The notes below the pieces were generated by a model. The model searched no databases, was not told the origin of the DNA, and worked only from the letters and a program-made list of their open reading frames with translations. Source: Corticium candelabrum (taxonomy: Eukaryota; Porifera; Homoscleromorpha; Homosclerophorida; Plakinidae). Taken from it: a stretch of DNA of 64,000 nucleotides. The position numbers and the translations under genes were made by a program. The stretch covers positions 3,175,033-3,239,032 of the forward strand of contig NC_085087.1 in NCBI RefSeq assembly GCF_963422355.1, given 5' to 3'. Positions 34,578-47,167 of the stretch are shown piece by piece (position 1 is the first letter of the stretch; each line of letters opens with the position of its first letter).

Positions 34578-35351
34578 CGAATTTTTTTTGAACGAGGTTA
34601 CGACTTAGTTGCTGGAGCGAACATGGTCTGTTAGTACGAGGCTCGCGGCGCAGCTTTGATTCACGGTAGTCAATGGACATGTTACAACCGCGATTTTGAC
34701 GTAAACGAACTGCTGCCTTTTTGTGCATCTTTCGAGCAGTAACCTGCACTGTTTATTTAAAGGTGGCCCCAGTTTTGAACGTCGCGTCGCCTGAACGTTG
34801 TTTTCTCGGCACAAATCGACTTCAAATATATTGGACGGCAGGTAAAGTGATTTATAATCTAGAAATGATTATAATGATTACTGGGTTCTGCGGTTAAACA
34901 AATCTATTTGTTTTGAGATCTTTTTTGGGTGCATATATTGCCTGGATTGAATTGTGTGGCAATATTTATACTGCTGCATATACTGCATACATCAAATTGT
35001 GTACTAGTTATTGCAAATCTATTTTATGTGTGCAATTATATAATATGCAATTACTAATTAAAAGTGCAAATTACCTTAATTAAGTATTCAGCTAACTTAC
35101 TTCTATTTCACAGTACCAAAGTGCAGAGTATTCAGCTAACTTAATTAATTCTATTTCACAACTACTACTAGTACCAAAAGATTTCTTAGAAGATAAACAC
35201 TATATATACAACTAGGTTGACACTTACAGGTGTATACATTGGATATGCCTTTTGCCAATTGACATTATCATATTTGAAACTACACACTATGGCACACTAT
35301 GGCATTGGTTGTTATATGGTTGGTGACATGAACGACAGTTATATAATTAGT

Positions 35352-35398
<47 letters not shown>

Positions 35399-36148
35399 AT
35401 TTGAACAACAAATATTTGTATATAGATATCAACAGTTAGATTTGTTGTTGTGCCAGTACACAGCAGAGTTTTACTAGAGATATTAGAGATAATAAGAAGT
35501 AATTGTGTTATGCTGCTTTGTGACATAATATAATATAATATTTTTTGACATTAACATGTACAAAGCAAGAAAGGTGACATCTGTCTGTTTTGTTGATTTC
35601 AATAAACTATTGATGACAAGTACATGTATACTTGTGATTTGGGTTTTGTTTGTTTGTTGTTCCTTTGTTTGTTGTAATATGACATATCTATGTATAGTGA
35701 CTGGGGTCAAAAGTTTAAACCACTGTATCTGTACATTACTTTTGCACTCTCATAAACAAGATACTTTTTTACGAGTTTCAGCTCATTCATAATTTAGTAC
35801 ACTTTTGAGCTAGTTTACTAACTTGATTTTGTATTACAAATGTTAATAGTTTTTACTGGCAAATGCAACGAGTAGACAACACGAGAGAGTCACTTGGAAA
35901 AGGCATGCAAAGCTGTGAAGAATGGAGAGATGTCGCTAGTAGTGTGGGACAGCTTATGCAGTATGTATGATGGAGCCATGCAACTCTCTTATTCCTATCA
36001 ATGGAAATACAAATGGTTGGCAATTCTTGAGAAACAATTCTGCTATATGTTGCTGAGAAAAATGTCCAACATTTCCTTATATATAGCCAAGATCATTTAG
36101 TCTGCATGGGAATTAACAAAATCATTGTCTCAACTGCATGGCCAGCAC
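34578..36148 (+). repeat. Left terminal inverted repeat arm
   Basis: 1571 bp, uninterrupted. Inverted match to the right arm continues to ATGGCCAGCAC at 36138-36148. Contains a short (GT)n at about 35356-35398. Short open frames are mirrored in both arms but resemble nothing I know. Confidence 0.75.
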
Positions 36149-36439
36149 AAAGCCCTATTTTAAATTCTGTTTGTCCGTACGTCCTACTGTCTACTGTCTG
36201 TTTGCCTGTCTGCAGCTTTTCTGTTTGTCTTTTCATATATTTTCATAAATGAAGTTAGAAAGTTTCAAACAATATAATAGCAAACAAGGCTAAGTACAGT
36301 TCACACTGTCCAACAGCTAAATACAATTTGCAGATTAAGAAAAGTAAAGGGACATAAATGTCCTTGTCTGTCTGTCTGTCTGTCTGCCTTAATACATATA
36401 TTCCATTTAAATCAAACATTTACATCTGTCTGTCTGTGT

Positions 36440-37585
36440 TTGTCTGTCTGTCTGTTTTCATTGACTGTATAAGTCAATCAACATAGTGACTGTATAAATA
36501 GATCAATATTGACTGTATATATCAATCAGTATTGACTGTATATATCAATCAGTATTGACTGTATATATCAATCAGTATTGACTGTATATGGCCGTGTTTC
36601 CACTAGCTGCACCTTAAACTAGTTTAGCTTAAATGGGTTTAGGAACTAAACCAGTTCAAGAAAGCGCTGTTTCCACTAGGAACTTGCACATCCGGGATGT
36701 GCAAAACAAACCGTCTAGGAACGCCTTATTTTGAAGTATTGGGCTGCTTTGTTGCAGAGTCAGAGCAACTGTTGGTTTTTACTGATTCAGCATCTTCTAG
36801 TAGGAATTTGCACGATGATGACCAAAGACACCGTCTTGTCTCTCTCCGTAGCTACTGATTTCTTTCCCCTTGTTAACGACCCTTACATCTTTTAAGGCAA
36901 TTCTATCCCAGCAAAATAGTCAATATCATCAAAACGACATTGTCTGAAGCCATCTAAACAAGCGCGCTACTGTCATGTGACAGTTAAACCAAAACCACTT
37001 TGCTAAACCTACTTCGAAGTAGGTTTAAGAAATAGGTTTAGGTTTAACATATAACTGGTTTAGTGCAGATGGAAACAGGTCAATTCTTAAACCAGTTTAG
37101 CTTAAACCACTTGGTAAACCGGTTTAGGCACTAGTGGAAACACGCCCTATATCAATTCATATCGACTATATAAAATTAATCAATAATGAGTGTATAAATC
37201 AATCAATAATGAGTGTATAAATCAATCAATATTGACTGTATGTATCAATCAATATAATGACTGTGAAATCAGTCGGTATTGATTGATTTATACATTCAAA
37301 CTGATTGATATATACAGTCAATATTGGTTTATTTATACAGTCAATATTGATTGATTTATACAGTTATTATGGTGATTAATTTATACAGTCAATATTGATT
37401 AATTTTATATAGTCAATATGAATTGACATATACAGTCAATATTGATTGATTTATGCAGTCAATATTGATTAGTATATACAGTCAGTTGATTGATTTATAC
37501 AGTCAATATTGAGTAATATATACAGTCAATATTGATTTATTTATACAGTCAATATTGAGAGATATATACAGTCAATAATAGTTCT
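36440..37585. repeat. Minisatellite of TTGACTGTATA-type units, reversing orientation
   Basis: Units like ATTGACTGTATATATCAATC repeat forward from about 36470 to 36589 and again 37148-37260, then run in the opposite sense (GATTGATTTATACAGTCAAT) to about 37585. Interrupted by a MITE. Confidence 0.7.
36590..37147. mobile_element. MITE inside the minisatellite
   Basis: Inverted ends GGCCGTGTTTCCACTAG and CTAGTGGAAACACGCCC; internal repeats of AAACCAGTTTAGCTTAAA type in both directions. Flanked by TATA, so a TA target duplication is possible. Confidence 0.65.
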
Positions 37586-37683
37586 ACGTTAATTAGTACA
37601 TACATACATCCATACGAGCAAATGAATTTGGTACATGTACCTGTTTGTCTGTCAATTTATGCTGTTGATCTAGCAAAGATTGT

Positions 37684-37687
<4 letters not shown>

Positions 37688-37741
<54 letters not shown>

Positions 37742-37897
37742 ACGCACGCTTGCGTGTGCATGAATAGTGTAGAGTAGTGTAATGTAGATACACATATAGA
37801 CAGATATGCTCAGTAACTGTACACAAACAGACACAAAGACACACGGTCTTGCACACAGAAAATAAACACACACATGCACATGCACATCACATGCTCG

Positions 37898-37975
<78 letters not shown>

Positions 37976-38021
37976 TATAGATCTGGGTTATGGTTATGTG
38001 TGCAAGTGCATATCCTTGCAG

Positions 38022-38113
<92 letters not shown>
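37688..38113. repeat. Cluster of (GT)n and (TA)n tracts
   Basis: GT tract about 37688-37740, GT tract about 37902-37973, TA tract about 38023-38113, directly before the hAT element. Confidence 0.9.
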
Positions 38114-38116
<3 letters not shown>

Positions 38117-38230
38117 ATGTAGTTATGTTTAGGGACTGAGTGGGTAGGGTAGTTTGGGGTAGTCTGGGGCAGTTTGGGGTAGTTTGCATAGAAGAGGAAT
38201 ATATGTATATATTTCAAATATATATATATA

Positions 38231-41200
38231 CAGTGGCGGATTCAGGCTGGGTCTATGGGGTCTATAGACCCCCCCTTTGAGCTGAGCATTACTGTTTTCA
38301 GATTCGATTTTTCATTCTAATACAAAAATACCTGTTCTTTGGTACTGTGTTACTTTATGAACTGAGTTACTCAACAGTATATTTAATTAAAGACAGCTAG
38401 CTAAGTTTCGAAACTAACAGGTCCAAGTTCCAGTCCTTTCGCCTGGTTGCCGAGATCGTGTTACTGTAGGCTTGTTGTAAGCGCGCAAAAGGACGGTAGA
38501 TCGAGGTCATAAGATCTGCTCATGCTCAGAGAACTTCATTCTGCAATCCCACGCATCTACTGATTCCGTGAAGTCGTCAACAAATACTTCAAAATAAAGA
38601 GACATGCTGCTACACCTATCACTTCATTCTTCTCCAAAAAGAGCAGAGAAGGTAAATGCAGATGACAAATTTGCATTTATACTATATATAATAGCGTTTG
38701 ACAAAATTCAATGGATTACCATTTACTGACAATACCCTTTACTACAGAGTCTGAGGGAGAGTTACACTCAAGTGCAGATATAGGTTCGCCATCACAAAAC
38801 TGTGTAACAGAAAACCCTTGTGTGGTCCCCAGATGTTACTAGTAAGTAGATTATAAATAGTATTAATCTTAAATTCAAATATTAAGTTATATACATGTAG
38901 CTGCAAATAGAATACAAACTATCACAACACCGCTTAATTTTAATGTTTACAAGTCCAAGTCGAATGTCACCCAGTGCCACTACTCTGTCCCAAGTTGAGT
39001 CGAGCACTGCTTTCCCTCCTGACAATATTGGAGCACTGTTGAAAGCAAACCAGAAGTTAAGTGACTTGGATCCGACACGTAAATACCAATTGCTTACATC
39101 TAAGCCAAATCTTGATTCTTCCTATTACCCAAAGACGTACTGTGCTGTTTCTAAACAATATCGCCACTTTACACCAAGCTCGTTTAAGAAATATCCTTGG
39201 CTCTATTACAGTCGTGCAGAGGATGGGGCATTCTGCCGAGCCTGTGCATTTTTTGCTCCAGAGTTACCTGGTGGACATTCTCATGTCAGTTCGTGACTGC
39301 ACCTTTTAGAACATGGCAAAACTATCTGACAGGACGCTAGCTCACGGCAAGCTTGATTACCATCTTGCTTCTCTGGCAAAGATGAGTGCATTCTTGGATT
39401 GTTAAAGTAACCCATCACAAGCTATTGACACAGTGCTTGTATCCGAGGCTCGGAAGCGGATGGAGGCTAACAAGAAAGTGATTTTGTCTCTGTTAAAAAT
39501 AGTTTTGCTGTGTGGAAAACAAGGCATAGCGTTTCGTGGTCATCGTGATGATTGTTTCAACTGGGAGGATACTGAGTATGAACACTCAAACCCAGGGAAT
39601 TTCATTGAGCTTGTATGCTATAGGGCTGAAACTGACAATATTCTCTCTGAACATCTCAAGAACTCTCCAAGAAATGCTAGATACACATCCAAAATGATTC
39701 AAAACGAATTGATTGAAGTGGTTGGAAAGTACATCTGCAACGAAATCATAGCAGAGGTAAAGAAGAGCAAATACTACACTGTCATTGTCGATGAAGTCAC
39801 TGATATTTCAAACAAAGAGCAGCTCTCAATTTCCCTTCACTACGTTTATTATGGTACTGTGAAGGAAGTATTCATTGCCTTTGTCTCAGTAGAAAGGATC
39901 ACAGGAAAGAATATTGCTGCAGCAATTTTAAACTGGATACAGACAGTTGGATTGTCACCAAGTGATATGCGAGGGCAGTGCTACGATGGAGCCAGTAACA
40001 TGTCTGGAGCAAGATCAGGATGTAGTGCTGTAATTCAACAGCAAGCTCCAAAGGCTGCTTTTTTCCACTGTGCTGCTCATCGATTGAATCTTGCTGTGGT
40101 GTCTGCATGTAAGATCCAAGCATTCATGAATATTGAGGCATACATCGGATAAATTGCAAGGTTCTTCACATTCTCTCCCAAAAGGCAACGACTGTTTAAT
40201 AAGACAATGGATAAATTCCTTCCAAAAGCCAAGGCCCGAAAGCTCAAAGACGCCTGTAGAACAAGGAGGGTTCAACGTATTGATTCGTACACAGTCTTTC
40301 TTGAGTTGTTACTAGCATTTCACACATCTCTTTAAGCTATGCTTTCTCCAGGGCAACACAAAGACTTTGGTACTGATTGGTGCTGGGATGGCAATACAAT
40401 CACAAAGGCGAATGGCTATCTGTTTCAGCTTCAGTCGCCTTCTTTCTCAGTTTGCTTCAAGATTCTCCTTGAAATTTTGCAATGTCTCAAAGGCCTCACA
40501 GGCAAGCTTCAAATGCAAGCTTCTGATGTCATGTATGCCGACAAGCAGGTTCAGTCAATACGTTTAATCCTACAGAAAATGAGAGAGGACTGTTTCAAAG
40601 AATTCAATAAAATCTTTGCCGAAAGTCTTAAGTTAGGACAAGATCTCCATGGTGAAGATTTTGAGTTGACCAAACCGCGCATTGCAAGGCGACAGTCTCA
40701 TCGAAGCAACATTGAAACATGCAGTGCACAGCAGTATTATGGTGTAACCATGTACAATGAGTTCCTATCTCATGTCATAAGGGAGCTTGACAACAGATTT
40801 TCTGGAAACCAGTACTTGGTTCCCGGCTTGCTCCATTTGGTTCCAAGTAAGGTTGCTTCTGAATCTCATGATAACTTTCCAGAAACACTCAGTCAAGCTG
40901 CTGATTATTTCAAAGACGACTTGCCTCATTACAACATGCTTTCCATTGAGTATCGAATGTGGGTCCGGAAATGGAAGTGTTCAGATGAAGTTCCAACAAA
41001 GCTTGCTGATGCACTCAAATCATGTGATGAGATTCAGTTTCCTAACATATTCGTTTTGTTGAAGTTGACTCTAACGCTTCCAGTCACCACTTGCGAGTGT
41101 GAGAGAAGCTTTAGTCAACTCAAACTGATTAAAACCTGCAGAAGATCTACAATGACAGATGATCGATTAAATGGATTGGTAATCATGAAAATAAACAGTG

Positions 41201-41654
41201 ATCGATGTGAAAGAATTCGGAAATCTCCAGAAGCACTAAATCTACTTGTGAACTCATTTGCATCATTACATCCTGGGAGAATGAAGATTGCTTTTGCTCT
41301 AGCTGATCAATAATTTCACGTTTTTAACATGTAAAATCATTTAATTCCACTGTGTACATTGTACTAAACATTATGTCTTAATTAATGTATATAATATTAT
41401 ATGTATGGCATATACAAATAGCCTTAGCTGCTATAACCCTAGATTGAGATAGCTAGCTTGCTGCTACCAGCTGGTGCAGCTAGTTCTTGTTTCTGCTGGG
41501 AATTATTTGGAATTGGTTTTTTACGCCAAAGGGAGACAGCTCCAAAGTTCTTAATTATTAAAGTGACTGAATCCTAACAAAAGTAGGCGAAGTAGGCGTG
41601 GTTAAAATTTTGTTTTATAGACCCCTCCTTTCTCAATTTCTGAATCCGTCACTG
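38231..41654 (+). mobile_element. hAT-family DNA transposon, degenerate
   Basis: 15-bp inverted ends CAGTGGCGGATTCAG and CTGAATCCGTCACTG (one mismatch), a typical hAT terminus, inserted in a TA repeat, so the 8-bp target duplication is ambiguous. Total 3424 bp, nested inside the long-TIR element. It encodes a broken transposase on the plus strand. Confidence 0.85.
38943..41313 (+). pseudogene. hAT transposase (ZMYM1/DUF4371-like), broken
   Basis: Three open pieces: 38943-39296, 39433-40152 and 40339-41313. The first has YPWLYYSR and FCRACAFF, a TTF-type zinc-finger-like motif. The second has the catalytic core (VIVDEVTDISN, CYDGASNMSG, CAAHRLNL). The third has the C-terminal dimerisation motif (CECERSFSQLKLIKTC and DDRLNGL). 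A frameshift near 39290 with stops at 39307 and 39403 separates the first two; in-frame TAA codons at 40150 and 40333 separate the last two. Family level is confident from motifs; activity is excluded by the lesions. Confidence 0.85.
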
Positions 41655-42180
41655 ATATATATATATATATATATATCTATATGTAACATGATATTTGTGC
41701 AAACAAACAGTACTGGACCATCATGCCATGAATTCTTCGACTACTGTATCAGGTTAATGTCTTTCAGTGAGACTTGTTGTCTGTATAGCCATTGTCAACG
41801 TGGGTTTTAGTCTTCTAGGTGACTGCATCAACGAAACATCAATCTATGGATACCATGCATCTCAAGAGAGAGTTCTATGCTCGTCAAGTCCAAAGAAAAT
41901 GTTACACAAAGCCGATATGTAATTCCACTAAGAAAGCCCAATCAAAATCAAGGCAAAAGGCCTCACTCTTTGAAATTAAGTATACAGAAGGGCTGCCAGA
42001 ATGCTGGGAAGTGGTAACAATAGTCATAACAGAGACATATAAAATAACGAGGTAGACAATTGAACAGCAGGTCAACCTAAGATGATTTAGTTAATTAATA
42101 TTTGACATAGCCAGCAGTACTGTTACATTATCATTGATGTTGCCATCTATCACTTTGTTTTTAATTCTTGCAGTTATGTA
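41655..42180. other. Inner part of the long-TIR element right of the hAT copy
   Basis: TA tract, then a short frame at 41819-42055 without recognisable domains. No gene supported. Confidence 0.35.
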
Positions 42181-42927
42181 GTGCTGGCCATGCAGATGAG
42201 ACAATGATTTTGTTGATTCCCATGCAGAATAAATGATCTTGGCTATATATAAAGAAATGTTGGACATTTTTCTCAGCAGCAAATAGCAGAATTGTTTCTC
42301 AAGAATTGCCAACCATTTGTATTTCCATTGATAGGAATAAGAGAGTTGCATGGCTCCATCATACGTACTGCATAAGCTGTCCCACACTACTAGCGACATC
42401 TCTCCATTCTTCACAGCTTTGCCTTTTCCAAGTGGCTCTCTCGTGTTGTCTACTCGTTGCATTTGCCAGTAAAAACTATTAACATTTGTAATACAAAATC
42501 AAGTTAGTAAACTAGCTCAAAAGTGTACTAAATTATGAATGAGCTGAAACTCGTATAAAAAGTATCTTGTTTATGAGAGTGCAAAAGTAATGTACAGATA
42601 CAGTGGTTTAAACTTTTGACCCCAGTCACTGTACATAGATACGTCATATTACAACAAACAAAGGAACAATAAACAAACAAAACCCAAATCACAAGTATAC
42701 ATGTACTTGTCATCAATAGTTTATTGAAATCAACAAAACAGACAGATGTCACCTTTCTTGCTTTGTACATGTTAATGTCAAAAAATATTATATTATATTA
42801 TGTCACAAAGCAGCATAACACAATTACTTCTTATTATCTCTAATATCTCTAGTAAAACTCTGCTGTGTACTGGCACAACAACAAATCTAACTGTTGATAT
42901 CTATATACAAATATTTGTTGTTCAAAT

Positions 42928-43000
<73 letters not shown>

Positions 43001-43763
43001 ACTAATTATATAACTGTCGTTCATGTCACCAACCATATAGCAACCAATGCCATAGTGTGCCATAGTGTGTAGTTTCAAATATGATAATGCCAGTTGGCAA
43101 AAGGCATATCCAATGTATACACCTGTAAGTGTCAACCTAGTTGTATATATAGTGTTTATCTTCTAAGAAATCTTTTGGTACTAGTAGTAGTTGTGAAATA
43201 GAATTAATTAAGTTAGCTGAATACTTTGCACTTTGGTACTGTGAAATAGAAGTAAGTTAGCTGAATACTTAATAAGGTACTTTGCACTTTTAATTAGTAA
43301 TTGCATATTATATAATTGCACACATAAAATAGATTTGCAATAACTAGTACACAATTTGATGTATGCAGTATATGCAGCAGTGTAAATATTGCCGCAGTGT
43401 AAATATTGCCGCACAATTCAATCCAGGCAATACATGCATCCAAAAAAGATCTCAAAACAAATAGATTTGTTTAACCGCAAAACCCAGTAATCATTATAAT
43501 CATTTCTACATTATATATCACTTTACCTGCCGTCCAATATATTTGAAGTCGATTTGTGCCGAGAAAACAACGTTCAGGCGACGCGACGTTCAAAACTGGG
43601 GCCACCTTTAAATAAACAGTGCAGGTTACTGCTCGAAAGATGCGCAAAAAGGCAGCAGTTCGTTTACGTCAAAATCGCGGTTGTAACATGTCGATTGATT
43701 ACCGAGAATCAAAGCTGCGCGGCGAGCCTCGTACTAACAGACCACGTTCGCTCCAGCGACTAA
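42181..43763 (-). repeat. Right terminal inverted repeat arm
   Basis: Inverted copy of 34578-36148, with a longer (CA)n at about 42928-42993. Its outermost 27 nt (44624-44650) are cut off by a MITE. Confidence 0.75.
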
Positions 43764-44623
43764 TAATTAAGCTGGATTTACAATATGCCAACACTTGAGC
43801 GTCGCGTCGCGTCCTGCCGTCTTGCGTGGGAGTGGCACGCGTCGCGCGTTGTGCCATTCACAATATGATTTCAGCGCCCTGTAAACGTCGCTGCATGAAT
43901 TCATGAACTAACCACTCGCGCTTTGATTTTCTACTGGCATAACTCTGCCGGAACCCCCAGCTTGCTCAAAAGCCATTTCCATGCGTTTTCCCTAGCACAC
44001 TAGTCTTTGTACATCTTGCAGCTGATCATCCACGAGCAAGGACAGCTCCCTACACAATCTATAGACCGCTCAACGTCGAGTACAGCGCCGAAATCAGTAC
44101 TCACTCACGGAAGCCACGCGTGCATTTTTAGTTGGGTCTCATTGGTCGAAATCAAGGTGTTACTTCCGACGCGACGTGCTCAGCTTCCGGTGCGACGCTC
44201 AAATAGAACTCGGTTTTATTTGGACGCGTCGCGTCGCGTCCGTCGCGTCTCCCTCGCGTCGCGTCGCGTCGAGTCATTTACAATTTGAATTTAGTACAAC
44301 GTGACGCACGCGACGCGACGCGACGCTCCAGCGTTCGCATATTGTAAACAAGGGCGTCACGTCTTAGGGGCTAGAGAGGGCGCTAGCCCCCCCCACTTTT
44401 TTAGGGCGTGGCTTGCTATATTTTGAGTCAATTCTATTTTCAACGTTAATTAAACAGAAGTGTAGCTTGTCTTTAGCTAAATTAGCTGATTCAGCATAGA
44501 CTGTAGTACTACAGAAGAATTTAATATATATGACGCCATGAATTACGTCACATATGTCAGCTTCAAATTTGCGCCCCCCCCACTTTTGGGACCCATGTGA
44601 CGCCCTTGTTGTAAATCCAGCTT
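43764..44623. mobile_element. MITE inside the right arm
   Basis: Ends TTAAGCTGGATTTACAATAT and TTGTAAATCCAGCTTAA are inverted; the interior is rich in GCGTCGCGTCGC in both senses. The left arm shows the empty site (ACTAAGTCG). Related in TIR style to the 13244-13846 MITE. Confidence 0.65.
44349..44608. mobile_element. Second MITE nested in the first
   Basis: Perfect 12-bp inverted ends CAAGGGCGTCAC and GTGACGCCCTTG, flanked by TTGTAAA on both sides (44342-44348 and 44609-44615), a clear target duplication. Confidence 0.75.
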
Positions 44624-44651
44624 AAGTCGTAACCTCGTCCAAAAAAATTCG

Positions 44652-44756
44652 TAGTCTCGCGTGCCAGACCTTCGGCATACGCGGGACAGGTTTGGGTGCA
44701 CGAGGACGGGGACCCAGACCTCTCGCCCTTACCCTGAAGGTCTGGCATGAAGACTA
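44652..44756. repeat. Foldback MITE, D2
   Basis: Same hairpin unit as 12058-12163, directly abutting the long-TIR element. This is the last D2 segment that still matches D1. Confidence 0.6.
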
Positions 44757-44796
44757 CGTATGCTTTGATGCATGAGTAGGCAGTGATTACTATCAT

Positions 44797-45881
44797 ATAT
44801 ACATATATATATATATATATAAAAGAGAGGTGTCTGTCTGTGTGTCCGTCTGTTGGAGCGTTTCTCAAAAACGGCCAGTCCGATCTCAGCCGAATTTGGC
44901 TCGCGCACACCGAATTCATTCTGGTCGAAAGTGAGACTGTGGTCGTCTTCCTGACTTCTCTCACGACGACGCGATGGCACTCGCTTCCGCTCGCGCACGA
45001 ATATCTCTGGAACGGCGCATCCTATCTCCACCAAATTTAGACTGCCCGTTCCCGACGTCGTACGGTACGCGCTGCGCGTGTCGTTTATTGTGGGCGACAC
45101 TGGGAAACGGAAGATATTTTGCTGATATCCGGGTCTTGAAAAAATACGCCCACAGTCGTTTGCCAGTCTACAACCGCCGAAGAGCTGCCGTGTTTAATGC
45201 ACCTGTTTCCCGAAACGCCAGCAACGTCTTCGAAGAGACGACGTTCAACGGGACTGTTGAAATGGCGAAAGTCGGCATTCGTTATATACGGGGAACGGAT
45301 TATTCGGGTAAGTATTTCACGGGACTTGCACGTCGAAATTATAGATGCCAGGTTAGATACATTTGTTCTCTGCAACGGGACTGTCGAAATGCCTTCAACG
45401 GGATCAATAATCCAATCAACGGGATTTTTGAAACTGGACACGTGTCGAATAGATGCCAAGTTCGATACACCTGTTCCTCGCAACGGCAGCAACGTTCAAG
45501 TCGAAATTGCTTCAACCAATCGCTAATACAATCAACGGGATTTTTGGAAACGGCAATGGAACGGGATATAACTATGAATGAGAATTCTGTCTGGCTGCTA
45601 CTAAACGGTAAAAGCACTTACACCACGGCTAACTAGTGACAGTAAACGGTTCTCTATACAAACTGTACGTGACCTGGCTACACCCCCTCTGCCTCTCCAA
45701 CCATCAAACGCATTTTTAGATACTTTCTGCTATAATCTCTACCTCTAGAGGCTACCTGTCTGTCTGTCCTGTCTGTCTGTCATTAATAGCAAACAGGGTC
45801 TGCAAATCAATAATTTGTGTGATTAAACTATTACCTGGGCGAAGCCGGGCATTGGAGCTTGTGTATATATATATATATATA
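44797..45881. mobile_element. Unclassified repeat flanked by TA tracts
   Basis: Begins AAAAGAGAGGTGTCTGTCTG after (TA)n and ends near CTGGGCGAAGCCGGGCATTG before another (TA)n; the latter resembles terminal hairpins of some rolling-circle elements. Inside, a unit with GATGCCAAGTTCGATAC and TCAACGGGATTTTTG is repeated about twice. A 220-codon plus frame (44974-45636) overlaps these repeats, and minus frames are equally long, so I do not call a protein. Confidence 0.4.
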
Positions 45882-46429
45882 TAAGTCCAAAGACTACGTA
45901 GTTTCAATATTGTAAAGGCTTTTTGATTCTCTTTACACTGAAAAATCTCTGCATACGATGTTGATTTGTGCGTATTAATATGCCAAAGTTACCTTTAAAA
46001 ATCAGAAGCGGTGTGATCTCGTTGTTCGATCTTGCATTCAGTGATTGTGACTATACTTAGGATACATACTGTACGTGGAAATACACATTACATGTGCGTG
46101 CGCGCGTGTGTGTGTGTCATTTATTCCTGCATAAGATGTCACTTGGCTTCCCTTCTTATCTAACCAACTTTCCGACCACGTCCACAATTGATTTCACACC
46201 GTCGCACACCCCCTTCAGTCAGATCCTAGATCCGCCCCTGCAATTCCATATTTTGATGTTCAAACTTGGTAGCGAAGTCTCTCGCTTCTTGAGCAATTTG
46301 TGAAACTGGTTTCGTATTTCAAAAGAAAAGTGCGGTAAGTACCACTCAAATGTTAGATAATCGTGAATAACAAAGATATGGTGAGTATAGTTACTAAGTT
46401 TTCAACATTATTGTGAATTAGAGTCATCC
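45882..46429. other. Spacer with hAT-type end and conserved block
   Basis: CTAGATCCGCCCCTG near 46227-46241 looks like the right end of another hAT-type element whose left end I cannot place. Then AGCGAAGTCTCTCGCTTCTTG, the block also seen at 16395. No gene. Confidence 0.35.
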
Positions 46430-46880
46430 AGACAGATCTCAGCGTAAACCAAAGCGCAGGCAGCGACTCACACACTTTATAAATTCGAAAAGCCACGGAA
46501 TGACAAAATTGAGGTTAAAACGGCAGCAGAAACAACGACTGACGGTGAGAAAAACATTGAAAAAACAAACTGACCAAGATTTAGCTGTTATGTGTGCTTA
46601 ACCAATTAAAATTACATGAAAGTAGAATAAGACAGCAGGAGAAGTTGATTAAACTGGCATTACAACAAGGCAAACGCACAATTATGTTTTAATTGTGTTC
46701 TCTAATGCGAATACTGTTGACAACAGCACACTGGTCAGTACGTCAAACATGATATTTCTGTTATTACCAAAAAGGACGTTCACAATTAAAGCGACGATTC
46801 TACTGTAACAACTAATCAATTTCAATGGAGTGATGTATGTATAAACTGCGTCTGATTAGATTTAGAATGAATATGTAGAA
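46430..46880 (+). pseudogene. Fossil class B tail upstream of gene 6
   Basis: Aligns by eye to the end of the B tail exon (ACTGACCAAGATTTAGCTGTT versus ACCGACCAAGACTCGACTGTT), to the last-exon acceptor region (GACAACAGCACACTGGTCAGTA) and to the B 3' UTR (TTTCAATGGAGTGATGTATG). The ITIM codons are lost. Confidence 0.6.
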
Positions 46881-47167
46881 AAAGTATCATGTAATATAGG
46901 ATGCTGGATATATACTACCAAACAATCGATAGCTTCGATACTTCAACTATATACCGTTTCCTCAAGCTTTCAAGAACATACTAAAACAGTTGTCTGTAAA
47001 ACTACCGTGCTACAACGCCAAGATGTTAAATGCACGTATGCAGTTAAAAGTTTAGATGTTTGTAGTTGAGATTTGCATACTTGACTTGGGAGAGATGTTG
47101 GAAGGATGTTGGGTATTAGGGTATTGTAAAATATAATGTAAAGATTATATATGAGTTTGATGCTTCT

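Larger units (their letters stand above)
34578..44650. mobile_element. 10 kb element with long terminal inverted repeats
   Basis: Left arm 34578-36148 and right arm 42181-43763 plus 44624-44650 are inverted copies (ends CGAATTTTTTTTGAACGAGG and CCTCGTCCAAAAAAATTCG). D1 and D3 hold the near-empty site: CCATGCTTTGCAGTCTCG versus CCATGG|element|TAGTCTCG, so insertion was accompanied by a change or loss of a few target bases. The interior holds a hAT copy, minisatellites and simple repeats but no transposase of its own that I can recognise. Class unknown; a non-autonomous long-TIR element or one that lost its gene. Confidence 0.7.

Noticed and set aside
36340..37585. CRISPR-like array of short repeats
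   Set aside because: Units are adjacent and variable with no unique spacers, orientation flips, and the DNA is eukaryotic; it is a minisatellite.
44974..45636. 220-codon plus-strand frame
   Set aside because: Lies over internal repeats of a TA-flanked element; comparable open frames exist on the minus strand, and no domain is recognisable.
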